From Costus lasius (Eukaryota > Streptophyta > Magnoliopsida > Zingiberales > Costaceae), in NCBI GenBank assembly GCA_027563935.2, contig CM050454.1:26223501-26287500 (forward strand): a stretch of 64,000 nucleotides of DNA. The letters run 5' to 3'. Each line of letters opens with the position of its first letter. Position 1 is the stretch's first letter. The notes under the pieces are model-generated. The model was not told where the DNA came from. It saw nothing but the letters and a program-made list of their open reading frames with translations, and searched no databases. Of the stretch, positions 11,045 to 22,601 are shown piece after piece. A program made the position numbers and the translations under genes.

Positions 11045-12867
11045 ATTGGTATCAGAGGATGGTTTTTTGACTTGATACATATGATTGCTATCTTGTGATC
11101 CATGTTTATTTTATGCTTTTGGTAGATCTACTAGATGCGCATGCTTTTGTTATCATGAGAAAATACATGCTATGTGTTCATACCAAATGTTAGATCTACA
11201 TGTATTTTTCATTCAAGCTTATGCATGTGATCTTTACTTGCGCTTGTCATAGAAGTTTTCAATCAAAACATCATCATGCGCGACCCTCACCTAGATCTAT
11301 CTAAGCGCCTACTTCAAAGACTTAGACGGGTTAACAATGTTGAAGTCGTCAGTCAAGTCTGGACCCAATAGCCTAATCAGACCATCTGACAGCCTAGATG
11401 GGTCGGCCGGATAGCACCTGTGCGCAAGCAATACAAGTGGCTATAGGCTGACTGCAGAAGGGCGTGTAGCGATGTCTGATTGAGGCGCCTAGTGAACGAT
11501 CATGATTAAGGCACGGGGTCACACCCGTTTGCCAGAAATCATGTGGGACGTTCAGCCCTTAAGGCATGCATTGTTGACCATGTGGTCAACGCAAGTCGGT
11601 CATGACTGGGTGCATGCAAGGGCAGTCGGTCTGACTTGGTCTAACGAGTGGATACCTGTTAATGGACCGTTGTAAGGTAGTAGGGTACATAAGGAAATAA
11701 AATTGATGCCATGGGTTTTTTCAAAAATTTTATTTCTATTTGGATCACATGTTTGCATGTTTAACATGTTGAATGGGTGTTTATTTAATCTTATGTGGGC
11801 TGCCCTTATTTTGTGTGCTGTGCTGGGGCCTGCGTGCCTGGAATTAAATATAAATTTTGTTGTGATCTGCGAATCACACTTTATTTTATGAAAATGTGTA
11901 ATTGACCTGCGTGTCAAACCATGTCTAGATAGATTAAAATGTAATTTGATCAGACATGAGCACATGAGCACACATGGCAGAGGCGCTTACAGTCAGTGGC
12001 TTCACCAGGTGGGAGGTCTAGAGTTCGACTCTAGAGCAGGCGCATACTGCCTGGAGGGCATTGGGCCCGAGCTGGGCCAGATGAAGTATAAGAGTCCCAT
12101 AAAGAGCTCAAGTGAAGACTTTTGTGAAACTAGGGTTTTACTTAGGCTTTTATGGGCGTTTACCACATAAGATAATGGTGCTTTCATTTACTGTTTTAAG
12201 TAATATTAGCACAAGCATGTTTTATTCTTCTGCTATCACTGTAGAATTTGCATGATAGTAAGAAGATAAAAGACCGATAAAATCCAACGTTAATATCAAG
12301 CTCGATTGCCTTCTGACGCGAAACCTCACTGTTCTGACTATCGTTGGGGCCGTGTTGTACCCACTCAGTGGGCACGCCCAGCTATCTTCAGACGGTGCGT
12401 GATTACACCTACATGCTACAGAGAAGGGATTTATCGCTTCTCGTTGCTCAGCATAGCACGTGGTGGTCCAGGAAGTAGGTCAGGTCAGCTTGACCATATA
12501 GGCTACATATTGAGCATATGATAGCCAGATGGAGGCAGCCATCTGAGGAATCAAAGACCGTGTTGTACCAACTCAGTTGGCATAGTCTTCTGGATTGCCT
12601 AGATGAAGGGGAATCGCACGGGATGGTGATTGGCATGGATAGCCTACCAGTGACTAGTGCTTGAACTCTCTGTGCACCTTATCTCGCCTGAGCGGGACGC
12701 GGAGATCAAGTATGAAATCTGGATCCCATCTCACTAAAAGAGTTTCACTCTTTCGGGCTGTTTTATTGGATTTTTCAGTCAGATAAAATAGTGAGAAAAG
12801 AATCACTCTTAAGTCCTGGAATGATTCTAACATGCATACTGACCTTGTTGTTCTTGCTATGTTGTAG
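10914..12867 (+). other. Putative LTR-borne coding exon 1 and leader intron of B1
   Basis: Exon 1 is ATGGCCATG (10914-10922), ending at a GTAACA donor. The acceptor is TTGCTATGTTGTAG ending at 12867. Removal of 10923-12867 (1,945 nt) joins M-A-M to I-P-A-A-T-N-T-T-G-L-N-L-R-S in frame with gag. B1 has no ATG at the place where B2 and B3 carry one (ACC ACA GGG instead of ACC ATG AGC), so exon 1 is the only evident initiator. The intron contains the PBS and the whole leader. Within it, hairpins lie at 12017-12035, 12360-12372 and 12568-12580. This is predicted from sequence conservation only. Confidence 0.6.
11047..11058 (+). promoter_or_regulatory. Primer-binding site of B1 (initiator tRNA-Met type)
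   Basis: TGGTATCAGAGG lies two bases after the LTR end and matches the usual copia PBS TGGTATCAGAGC except at the last base. B2 and B3 have the exact TGGTATCAGAGCC. Confidence 0.8.
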
Positions 12868-15800
12868 ATTCCTGCAGCAACGAACACCACAGGGCTCAAT
12901 TTGCGATCCATATTGGAAAAGGAGAACTTTGCTGGGCCAAACTTCTCAGACTGGTACAGACAGCTTAAGATTGTACTTAAAGCTGAGAGGAAGCTGTATG
13001 TCCTTGAGTCGGCAATACCGGCTCAACCCGCTGGGAACGCCGCAAGGGCAGTTCGGGATGCTTATGAGAAGCACGTCAGTGATAGTACTGATGTCGCTTG
13101 CCTTATGCTTGCGTCAATGACGCCCGAGCTTCAGCGTCAGCATGAGGATTTGTCTGCTATTGATATTATAGCAAATCTCAAAATGCTGTATGCTACACAG
13201 GCAAGGACTGAACGATATTACTTGACAAAACTTTTCTTTCATAGCAAACTGATTGAAGGGAGTCTAGTGGGAGCTCATGTGCTCAAGATGATTGGGTACA
13301 AAGAAGCTCTAGAGAAACTGGGACATACCATCAATTCAGAACTTGTTGTTGATATTATCCTGCAGTCTCTCCCGGCTTCTTTCGATTCGTTCATTATTAA
13401 TTTTAATATGAACAAAATCGACTGTACTCCGGCAGAGTTACTGAACATGCTCTGCACCACAGAGTAGACTCTTGAGAAGGGAAAGCCTTTATCCTCTGTC
13501 TTAATGGTTCCTCCAAGGAATAAGAAGAAGGGGAAGAAGGGCAAAACCCCTATCAAGAGCTACAACAAGGCTTTGAAACAAAAGATAAAGCGGTCAAAGG
13601 ACAACAGATGCTTCCATTGTGGCCAGCTGGGTCACTGGAAGAAGGACTGTAGAGCGCTCCAAGGAGAGAAGAAGGGAAGCAAGCCTTTCACGTCTGGCTC
13701 AGGTATTTACGTGACTGAAGTCATGGTAGCTTCTTCTATTTCATGGGTGTTGGACACTACATGTGGAGTTCACATTTGTTCAAATGTGCAGGAACTCAAG
13801 AGAAGAAGACAGGTGGGACAGCATGAGGTGGACCTACGAGTTGGAAACGGGGCACGGGTTGCTGCTGTTGCTGTAGGGGAATATAACATCTCTTTACCAT
13901 CTGGTTTTGTATTAGAACTTGACAATTGTTATTTTGTACCAAGCATAACTAAGAATATTATCTCTATTCCTGCTCTTGTCAGGAAAGGTTTTTCTTTTGA
14001 ATGCAAAACTTCACAGTGTTGTATTTCATATGATAATATTGTTTATGCAACTGGGTCGATTAACAATGGGTTATACATGTTGGACATGGAATGTTCTGTA
14101 CAACAAATTGATAACAAGAAAGCCAAGTATGCTGATGATAGCACCTTATTATGGCATAGTCGTTTAGGCCACATTAACAAGAAGCGCATTAAGCGGTTGC
14201 ATGATCATGGACTGCTGGGATCATTCTCCTATGAGGAGTTTGATACATGCAAAGCTTGTTTAATGGGTAAAATGACGAAGACTCCTTTTACTAATAAAGG
14301 TGAAAGGGCTTCAGGTTTACTTGACCTTATTCACAGTGATGTGTGTGGGGCCGTTTAGTAAACATGCCAGAGGTGGCTATTTATACTTCATTATTTTTAC
14401 TGATGATTTCAGTAGGTATGGTTATGTCTATCTAATGAGACATAAGAGTGAATCTTTTGACAAGTTCAAAGAATTCAAAAATGAAGTACAAAATCAGTTA
14501 GGCCGTAATATCAAGGCACTTCGTTCAAATCGAGGTGGAGAATACTTGAGTCGTGAGTTTACTGACCATCTGAAGGAGTGTGGGATTATCTCACAGCTCA
14601 CTCCGCCAGGAACACCACAATGGAATGGTGTGTCCGAAAGGAGAAATAGAACCTTATTGGATATGGTTCGTTCTATGATGAGTCAGGCTACTCTACCTTA
14701 CTCCTTTTGGGGATTTGCACTAGAAACATCTACAAAGGTGCTAAACCGAGTGCCATCCAAGGCCGTTTCAAGGACACCATATGAGTTATGGTATGGGAAA
14801 CAGCCGAGCTTGACATTTATTAAAATCTGGGGTTGCGAGGCTTATGTCAAAAAGCTCGCCTCTGGGAAACTGGAGAGCAGATCAAATAAATGTATATTTG
14901 TCGGTTACCCTAAAGAAACTAAGGGTTATTATTTCTATGATCCCAAGGAGAACAAAGTATTTGTTGCTCGAACAGCTATTTTTCTTGAGAAGGAATTTCT
15001 TCTGCAAGAGGCAAGTGGGAGAGAAATAAAGCTGGATGAAATTCCAGAAGTGGGACAAAGTAGTCAAGCTCAGTTGGATGAGCCTGAGCAAATAGATCAG
15101 GTTGATCTTCAACCTGAGGCTCAGATGTCACGGGAACCGCGTAGATCGGGAAGGATCCGTCGTCAGCCTGAGCGCTATGACGGAGTCTACATCATTAATG
15201 ATGAACCCCTCACTTATGCGGATGCGGTCAGTGGACCGGAATCAGCAAGATGGCTTGAAGCTATGCGAGCCGAGATGGACTCCATGTCAGACAACCAAGT
15301 CTGGGATTTAGTTGATCCGCCTCCAAGAGTAATCCCTATAGGCTGTAAGTGGATCTTCAAGAAGAAGAAAGACATGGATGGTAACGTGGTTACCTATAAG
15401 GGCAGGCTAGTTGCGAAAGGTTTCAAACAAATCTACGGGATAGATTATGATGAAACTTTCTCTCCTGTAGCCATGTTCAAGTCCATTCGAATTATTCTCG
15501 CGATAGCAGCATATTATGATTATGAGATCTGGCAAATGGATGTGAAGACCACTTTCCTTAATGGAAAACTGGAAGAGGATGTGTATATGACACAGCCTGA
15601 AGGTTTCATCAATACATCAGAACGTCATAAAATATGCAAATTAAAGAAGTCCATTTATGGACTAAAACAAGCATCGAGAAGCTGGAATATTCGTTTTGAT
15701 GAATCAGTTTCTGAATTTGGTTTCATCAAAAATGAAGATGACCCGTGTGTATATAAAAGGTTTAGTGGGAGCATGATTACTTTCCTAGTCCTCTACGTCG

Positions 15801-16777
15801 ATGATATCTTAATCATTGGAAACGATATTCTTGAACTGCATGCAGTCAAAGCATGGTTAAGAAAATGTTTCCAGATGAAAGATTTAGGAGAAGCAACCTA
15901 TATATTAGGTGTGAAGATCTTTAGAGATAGATCTAATAGGCTTCTCGGGCTATCCCAGAGTATTTACATCGATAAGGTCCTGGAGAGATTCCATTTAGAA
16001 AATTCTAAAAGAGGATATCTTTCAGTCAGACATGGTCTGAATCTTTCAAAGAGCCAGTGTCCTCAAACACGGTCTGAGAAAGATGAGATGGACAATACGC
16101 CTTATGCTTCGGCTATTGGGTCTATTATGTATGCGATGTTATGTACTCTCCCAGACGTCGCTTACGGGTTAAGCGTAACTAGTCGGTTCCAAAGTAATCC
16201 AGGGAAGGCACACTGGATTGCAGTCAAGAATATTTTGAAATATCTTCGGAGAACCAAAGATATGTTCTTGATTTATGGAGGTCAGGAAGAACTCAGTATT
16301 GAAGGATATACTGACGCTTCGTTCCAATCTAACCAAGATGATTTCCGATCGCAATCAGGCTAAGTTTTTAGCTTGAATGGAGGAGCAGTGGTGTGGAAGA
16401 GTTTCAAACAATCAATTGTTGCTGATTCCACAATAGAAGCCGAGTATGTTGCAGCCTCAGAAGCATCAAAGGAGGCAGTATGGATTCGTAAGTTCATTCA
16501 AGAACTTGGTGTTGTTCCTTCAAGTGCAGATCCATTGGTTATCTTCTGTGATAACACTGGAGCGATTGCACAAGCAAAGGAACCACGGTCACACCAGAAG
16601 TCCAAGCACATACAGAGAAGGTTTCATTTGATCCGTGAGATCATAGATCGAGGAGAGATCAAGATCTGCAAGGTACATACAGATGACAATCTAGCTGACC
16701 CGCTTACAAAGCCTCTGGCGCAGCAGAAGCATGAGAAGCACTGTAATAATATGGGTTTGAGATTTCTCAACCATTAG
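12868..16777 (+). pseudogene. gag-pol of B1, broken by two stops and a frameshift
   Basis: It is homologous over its whole length to the intact B2 and B3 proteins: gag, a CCHC knuckle (CFHCGQLGHWKKDC), protease (LDTTCG), integrase, RT with YVDD, and RNase H ending FLNH. Three lesions are visible. A GAG-to-TAG stop lies at 13465-13467 near the end of the gag core. An extra G in the run 14347-14350 shifts the frame at the first integrase aspartate. A TAT-to-TAA stop lies at 16361-16363 inside RNase H. In addition the integrase RSDRGG reads RSNRGG. It has no ATG at the homologous start (see the LTR exon). Confidence 0.9.
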
Positions 16778-16797
16778 TTTAAGTGCAAGTGGGAGAT

Positions 16798-18440
16798 TGT
16801 TGGGGTATGCCCTTAAGGCTAATGTTTGAGGCCTTGGGTTATTATCAGTATCATGTATAAACTGAGTATATGTTTATAAAGGCAATTGTTGTTATTCAGA
16901 TTGTTGCATTGTCTGCTGCTGTATGTATACCTCTGAGTAATGTCTCAATGATGTTCAGCTTTGCTGACATTCAGAGTTGTCCTTAGTCGAGATATCTTGG
17001 TGAACATGAGACAGCCTTGATATGATTGAGACTAATATGTTTTCTGGTCTTATAGGATGCTACGAGCATGGAATAAGATTTAGACACATAGGTGCATTGG
17101 ATGTACTGGACTGACCCTACTTAGGATATTCAATTGTTTGTCACAATGTGAATAAGTCCTTATAAGCAAGCAAGTGGTATATTCCCTCTGACTTGAGATC
17201 ACTTGTGTTACTAAGTGATGATTGGCATTGTCTTGAGGTACTTCAATATCATTTGAAAGATAATGGTTAAGGATTATCTTGGATAGTGGGCATGAGTCAT
17301 GTTAGGACACTGGTGATAGATAAAGGATTGCCTCTCCTAGTTGGAGTGTGATGTTCTACTGGGGCCCCCTCCGGATGAGATGGTTGAGAAAGTGTATGGC
17401 CATACCCAGATGACTATGTTCATCTGATCTAACCATTCTCATCGTGTTGGAATTACAGGCTTGACAGGCTTGTCCAACGAGAACATCCAGTGGCAAAGGG
17501 AACATGTATACTGAGTGAATTGGATTCACACTTGTGCTATGGTTTGGGAGTAGTCTTGGAAGACTCTTTCCTTCATATCGGGAGACAGTGATGTGTTGCT
17601 AGATACCCCTCTCTGATCGTGATAACATATGTTATCGTTACCGACATTGAAAGAAACCCTTAGGGTCGCACAATTTGATGATGTGGCTTACTTATGTCAG
17701 ATCGTGTGGACTGAATTGTTCTAGTTCAGTTTAAAGCAATTTAAACTCTGATCGGAAGTGAGATCTAGTCTGATCATGTTTGATTGATTAGGGCATGTGA
17801 TCGGTAAGCTTCGATCCGGAGAATTGATGCTTGATCGAAGAGATCAAGAGGGTCAAGAGATGTGTGGTTAGATCTTGAGCCATTTGGTTCAAAGAGATCA
17901 TAACCAGAGCTGGTTCGATTTGGTCCTTGAACCAAATGGAATTGAATCGGTTCACTTAGTGAACGCATGGTTCAATTAAGAAACAAGTTTCGGTTGGTTC
18001 AATCGATGGCTTCATGGGGAGTTAAGTGCTTACTATTTTTGGAAGGCGTTTTTCTTTTTGGAAAAACCTCCCACGTTTTCGAACGTAAGAATGCCGCTCG
18101 CCCCTTGTTCTCTTGCTCTCGTCTTTGGTTTGTCTTCATGCCAAGAGAGGGAGTACGCCCAGCAAAGAAAGAGACATCTCTTCACACGACAAAAGAAACC
18201 TTGGTGACTTGCTAGCACAAGGAGCGCAAGGAAGGAGGCCTGTCTCATCCTGTGTGTGATTCCTTTGGAGAAGAGGCATTCGCCCCTTTCTTCTTCCAAG
18301 CCGCCTCTCATGGCCATGGTAACATCCTCACTTGTTCTATACAAGTTGTTAAAAGTTGATCATATGTTTAAGTCATTCGATTTTGGACCTAGTAAAGCAA
18401 GAAAACTTTTATATGCGTATGTGACCTAGGGTTACTTACA
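16798..18440 (+). repeat. 3' LTR of B1 (1,643 bp)
   Basis: It starts TGTTGGGG right after the purine tract AAGTGGGAGAT and ends ACTTACA next to the GAGGC duplication. It is the same length as the 5' LTR with 12 substitutions by eye, most of them transitions. The ATGGCCATG mini-exon and GTAACA donor are unchanged. Confidence 0.93.
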
Positions 18441-18789
18441 GAGGCCGCCTATATTCTAGGCGTAAGGATCTACCGGGATAGATCCAAGAGGCTCCTGGCC
18501 CTTAGTCAGAGTACCTACATTGAAAAGGTCCTGGAGAGGTTCAACTTGGAGCAATCCAAGAAAGGATACCTTCCAGTAAGACATGGCCTTACTCTCTCAA
18601 AGAGCCAGTGTCCTACAACACAGGCTGAGAGGGATGACATGAGTCGAATTCCTTATGCTTCGGCAGTAGGATCGTTCATGTATGCAATGTTGTGTACTAG
18701 ACCAGATGTGGCATATGCTGTGAGCATAACTAGCCGATACCAATCCAATCCAGGTCTGCAGGACTGGGTGGCTGTAAAGAACATCCTAA
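18441..18789 (+). pseudogene. gag-pol of A2, second part (RT C-terminal end)
   Basis: After the GAGGC duplication the A2 RT resumes (AYILGVRIYRD, STYIEKVLERF, DVAYAVSITSRYQ) without stops. It ends abruptly at about 18789 within the VAVKNIL motif, where minus-strand chromovirus gag begins. RNase H, the polypurine tract and the start of the A2 3' LTR are missing, so a deletion of unknown size joined the two elements. Confidence 0.85.
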
Positions 18790-19832
18790 GGTCTGTATCG
18801 GCCATCAGTACCCTACTGCTGTGGCTGAGATGTCTGCTGCGGTCTCTGAGTTCCTTTCCCCTGGTAAGGTCTGTATCGGCCTCTCTTCTGGTCCTTCCCT
18901 TTAAGGTATTTCCTACTGCCTCCACCAGTCTGCTGGGAAACCGATGCCTCAGCTATAGGGGCTACAGCTAGGGCCGTCTCGGCCTGCTCCTCCAGGATGT
19001 ACTTCTCCGCGGTGCGGGCACGATCCAGCATCTCAGCATAAGTCTCCAAGTGCTGCAATCCTACCTTCTGTCTGATATCCCTTCTAAGACCCCTGAGAAA
19101 TTTCTTAGCTCGTCTATCCTCAGTATTTATCAAGTGTGGAGCATACTTCCCAAGCTTTGAGAACATCAAGTCATATTGATCCACCGTCATGTCCCCTTGT
19201 TCCAAGTGGATAAACTCCACCTCCCTATCCTCAACCAGGCTGGTGGGAAAGAATTTCTCATTGAACCGGGACAAGAAGTATTGCCACGTCACCGGTTCAG
19301 ATTTGTCCACCGCGAGTCTCAGCTCACTTTTCCACCACACATCTGCATCACCACGCATCATATAAGAGGCCAAACATAATCTGTCCTCATCTGAACATTG
19401 CATCACTTGGAAGATCTTCTCCAAGCCCAAAAGCCAGTCCTCTGCCGTCCTATAATCTAGACTCCCATAAAAAGAGCTAGGGCCCAACCACTGGAATTCA
19501 CCCACAAGCAAGGCATAGCGCCTATGGGTGTCCTCCGGCAAGCTAACCCCCGGGCCCGAGTCAGACTCAGACCCCCGCCCCTGCATCGGTATCTGTGTCT
19601 GAGACAGAAGCTGCAACTGCTCTCTGAACTCGCGTTGCTGCTCGCGATTCTGCTGTAACAGCTGCTGCTGCACCTCCTGGTGCTGGGTCTGCTGCTGCTG
19701 CAGCATCTGAGCCTGTTGCTGGATTAGTGCGTTCTGTTGCTGCACCATTCCAGTCAAAGACTCCATAGCCCGCAAGAATTCAGCAGTCTGATCACTGCTG
19801 CCAGCACTAGCACTCGACCTGGGGCGCACCAT
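18790..19832 (-). pseudogene. Chromovirus-like gag, 3' truncated
   Basis: From the start MVRPRSSASAG at 19832, residues about 25-75 form a glutamine-rich, probably coiled-coil segment. Residues about 95-270 form a Retrotrans_gag-type capsid domain (WLLGLEKIF, MMRGDADVWW, FLSRFNEKFFP, FLRGLRRDIRQ). The tail is basic. A TAG lies at 18813-18815 within a glutamine run and probably replaces CAG, since the frame beyond repeats an RYRP motif before the break at 18790. No CCHC knuckle is reached. The structural Gag would normally assemble virus-like particles in the cytoplasm. Confidence 0.8.
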
Positions 19833-19965
19833 ACTGGCTCAAAAAAAAATACACACAAATCAAAATTTACAATCAAGTCAGTTTCTCAAACAAGTTTCCT
19901 AGCTGTCTAGCAATACACAAGCAAGGTTTTCCAACCCCAATACAACTATCATTAGCTAGCTCATT

Positions 19966-19977
19966 GCTCTGATACCA
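19966..19977 (-). promoter_or_regulatory. Primer-binding site of the chromovirus-like element
   Basis: The minus strand reads TGGTATCAGAGC three bases downstream of the LTR terminus, an exact match to the initiator tRNA-Met class of PBS. Confidence 0.85.
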
Positions 19978-19980
19978 TTC

Positions 19981-22601
19981 TGTAACATCCCCTCAGAATA
20001 AACCCAATCACAGACATAAACCGCGGAAGAATAAGGAACATCACACCCAAAAGGACAAGACAGAGGACAAGACAGATGCTAGGGAATGATAGCTTACGGA
20101 AAACGATTCGGAAAATTTCGGCAGCATGTCCCCAGGAAAACTAAGGAAATTCCTGTACATGTTCCATAATATAGCAATATGGGTCGACATGCCGACCTCA
20201 AACTAAAACACGCCATTTCGAAACAAAGTTCTCAAAACATTACCACATCATCAAGTTAATAAACCACTGTAATCAAATAATGCTGGACAAAACAGATTTC
20301 ACCGAAAACAGGCTTAAGACCTCGGTTTAACCGTTGTATCAAAATAAAACAAGTGCCAACCCGGCATCAATATCATAGTAATCGAGAAAGAAACAGCCAC
20401 ATCCGGCTAACATCTCCATGAACCAAAAAAAATCATAAAAACTTTGGCCACATCTGGCCCTCAAAATAGCACAGGCTCGCAGACCCCAACATATCAAATC
20501 AGAAAACTGAACACCCGCTCAGGCTGTAGGCTCCTGCCCTGCATCTAGAAATATTGTGGAATGAGCTACACGGCTCAGTGAGTAGATAGTCTCGTTCGAC
20601 CATCCACTAATATACAATCAAAAATAGATGCAGATATCTTTTCAAAACTTTTAACGGAATATGTCAAAATATGATACATAATAAAACCGATAACCATAAA
20701 CCACAAACATGAGCAGAAAACAATACACCCACAACCTTGGGCAACAAGACCACAACACAGCCTAGCCGGCTAACAGACTAAGAATCACACCATTATTGTC
20801 CAGTGATTTCAGAATTGACCCCGAGGGTCCAACCCGGCCTTCGTCAAGGCACTGAGAGTAACCTGCAACACACAATGGTGAGGCGTAGATTCAAGAGGTG
20901 GCCCCCGCCAGGTCACGACGTGGCACTTTGCTCTACGACACTCAACCACACCCCCTTACCGGGAACACAAACAGAACAGAACGGAAGGTGAATGAATTCA
21001 AGAGGTGGCCCCCGTCTGACCAAGACGTGGCACTTTGTTTCAAACACCCAACTCTCAAAAGGTTTATCACTTGGACAAAATACCCTTAACACAAACCAGA
21101 AACCTGAACCCTTAACCTGGTCACTAGACTCTAGAACAGTCCCTCCATTACCGGAAACAAACAGAATAAGATGGGTGGATTCTCCAACCCCAAATCAGAA
21201 TGACTATTCACTGAGTGCTCTAGTTAACCCTTAGGTTCAGTCCACCCAAGTCTAGGACCCTTATCAAGCGCATACAACACGAACACTGTCTCGAACATCA
21301 CATCAATCAAGTTCAGGAAAGGTCCTTAAATTTCATGCAAACATGGTTTAACCTTTTCTAAGTTATCATCCAAGGTTATCAATCAATATTTAAAAATACA
21401 TGCTAATTCTGAAAATTCACCAAATTTCATCCACAGATAACATAAATACAGAATATTACAAATTCATAGTTTTCTCCTAGTTCTTATAACAAAAGACAGA
21501 AATGCCCCTAGTTCAAAGTTTAAGTCATGCAGGAAAACTCATCCAAAAATTTCGTAAAAATAGTCATTCCATCCCTCATGATCCTTAGATTCGTAATTTC
21601 AAGTTTCCCCCAATTTTAACTAGCAAATTTACCGCATTACCCCTAGGTAAATTTCAGTCAACAGAAACTTTTATTTCCAAAAATTCCCAAAAAATTACTG
21701 TAGAGTCCTCATATACCTAATTTCATGAAAATCAGGTTTGCCCTAATTTTTACCCACACATTTGGGCGTAATTTCATGAAGAGGGGCGAAATTCTCAATC
21801 TAGCCCTAATCTTCATACCATTGAAAAATCTATGCCACATACATGTTTATTCAAGGTCTAATTGATGATTAGAAGCCTTAGAGATGAAAAGCCCTAATCT
21901 TCATGCAAGCTAGGGTTTCGAAATATTGGGACAAACAAGGAGAACATGTACAATTGAAATCAAGAGATCATGCCATACTCCTATGCATTAATCTTCTCTA
22001 AAACAAGCAATGCATCCAATATTCGTGAACTAGGTGAAGGAGAAGATCCACTCACCTTGATTTCGGTTCTTCCCAAGCCACACACCCTCACGCCTCCCCT
22101 CACTTTGCTCACGCCGCCGGAAGCACACAAGACTCGCCGGAAACCACCTCCACCACCAAACGCCGCCGGCCACAAGAAGAGGAGGAAGAAGGAGAGAGCA
22201 AGCCGCCACCTTCACCAAGAACCGTGAGCAACGAGCAAAGAGGAAAAACGACATGGATCCCTCACGATTTTGTTTACCCACTAAGTTTTCAAGATCCAAA
22301 CGCAATAACTTAACCTTAAGTGGAAGATCCAATAACCCTTTAGTATAAGTTATTCCCCACTTCACCCTTATCAAGGGTTCTTACCCTTTTCTAAAAGATA
22401 GACACCACTAGCCTAGTGGCGTGCAGCACACAACCTATGCCTTAAGTCGTAGGTTCGAATCCTCTCCGCGACACATATTTTTACATAGCAGGAAAATACA
22501 CAAATCGATACATTATCTCATTGAAAAACTTCCACAAAAAAAAATGCAAAATAACCAAAACGTTATTTTTCTTACCTGCTAATAAATTTCCGGATCTTAC
22601 A
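19981..22601 (-). repeat. 5' LTR of the chromovirus-like element (2,621 bp)
   Basis: On the minus strand it begins TGTAAGATCC and ends GGGATGTTACA, directly followed by the PBS. No second copy is in the window, so its divergence is unknown. Two near-identical GGTGGCCCCCG segments about 110 bp apart (near 20897 and 21003) form a local direct repeat. A Pol III-like box pair sits near its 5' end. The frames readable here in both directions are not conserved genes. Confidence 0.82.
22409..22462 (+). other. tRNA-like Pol III box pair inside a gypsy LTR
   Basis: TAGCCTAGTGG (22409-22419) fits the A-box consensus TRGYNNARNNG. GGTTCGAATCC (22452-22462) is an exact B-box. They are 32 bp apart, as in tRNA genes or SINE heads, and T5 follows near 22478. 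No acceptor stem or cloverleaf pairing is evident, so this is not a functional tRNA gene. It may be a captured tRNA or SINE head within the LTR. Confidence 0.5.

Larger units (their letters stand above)
9402..18440 (+). mobile_element. Full-length but defective copia element B1 (family B)
   Basis: The element is 9,039 bp, with two 1,643-bp LTRs starting TGTTGGGGTATG and ending GTTACTTACA. The A2 reverse transcriptase is interrupted, and GAGGC is duplicated at 9397-9401 and 18441-18445. By eye the LTRs differ at 12 positions (about 0.7%), with no length difference. The internal region has a PBS, a leader of about 1.8 kb, a gag-pol broken by two stops and one frameshift, and a polypurine tract. 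Confidence 0.93.
18790..22601 (-). mobile_element. Truncated Ty3/gypsy chromovirus-like element (5' LTR, PBS, gag)
   Basis: On the minus strand the order is LTR (22601 to 19981), PBS, short leader, gag (from 19832), then truncation at about 18790. The right border is a clean LTR terminus (TGTAAGATCC on the minus strand) against the A2 3' LTR, so the element inserted into that LTR. A later deletion then removed pol, its own 3' LTR and the adjoining A2 sequence. Tekay/Del affinity is inferred from gag style and the long LTR; no chromodomain or pol is present to confirm it. Confidence 0.8.

Noticed and set aside
12868..12910. B1 gag start simply destroyed by mutation
   Set aside because: The neighbouring codons (A-T-N-T) match family A and the frame stays open back to the splice acceptor. 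The LTR exon gives a start, so loss of the start codon is not needed to explain the sequence, though it is not excluded.
22395..22475. Possible genuine tRNA gene
   Set aside because: The A and B boxes are good, but no acceptor stem or anticodon arm pairing was evident, and the sequence lies inside an LTR.
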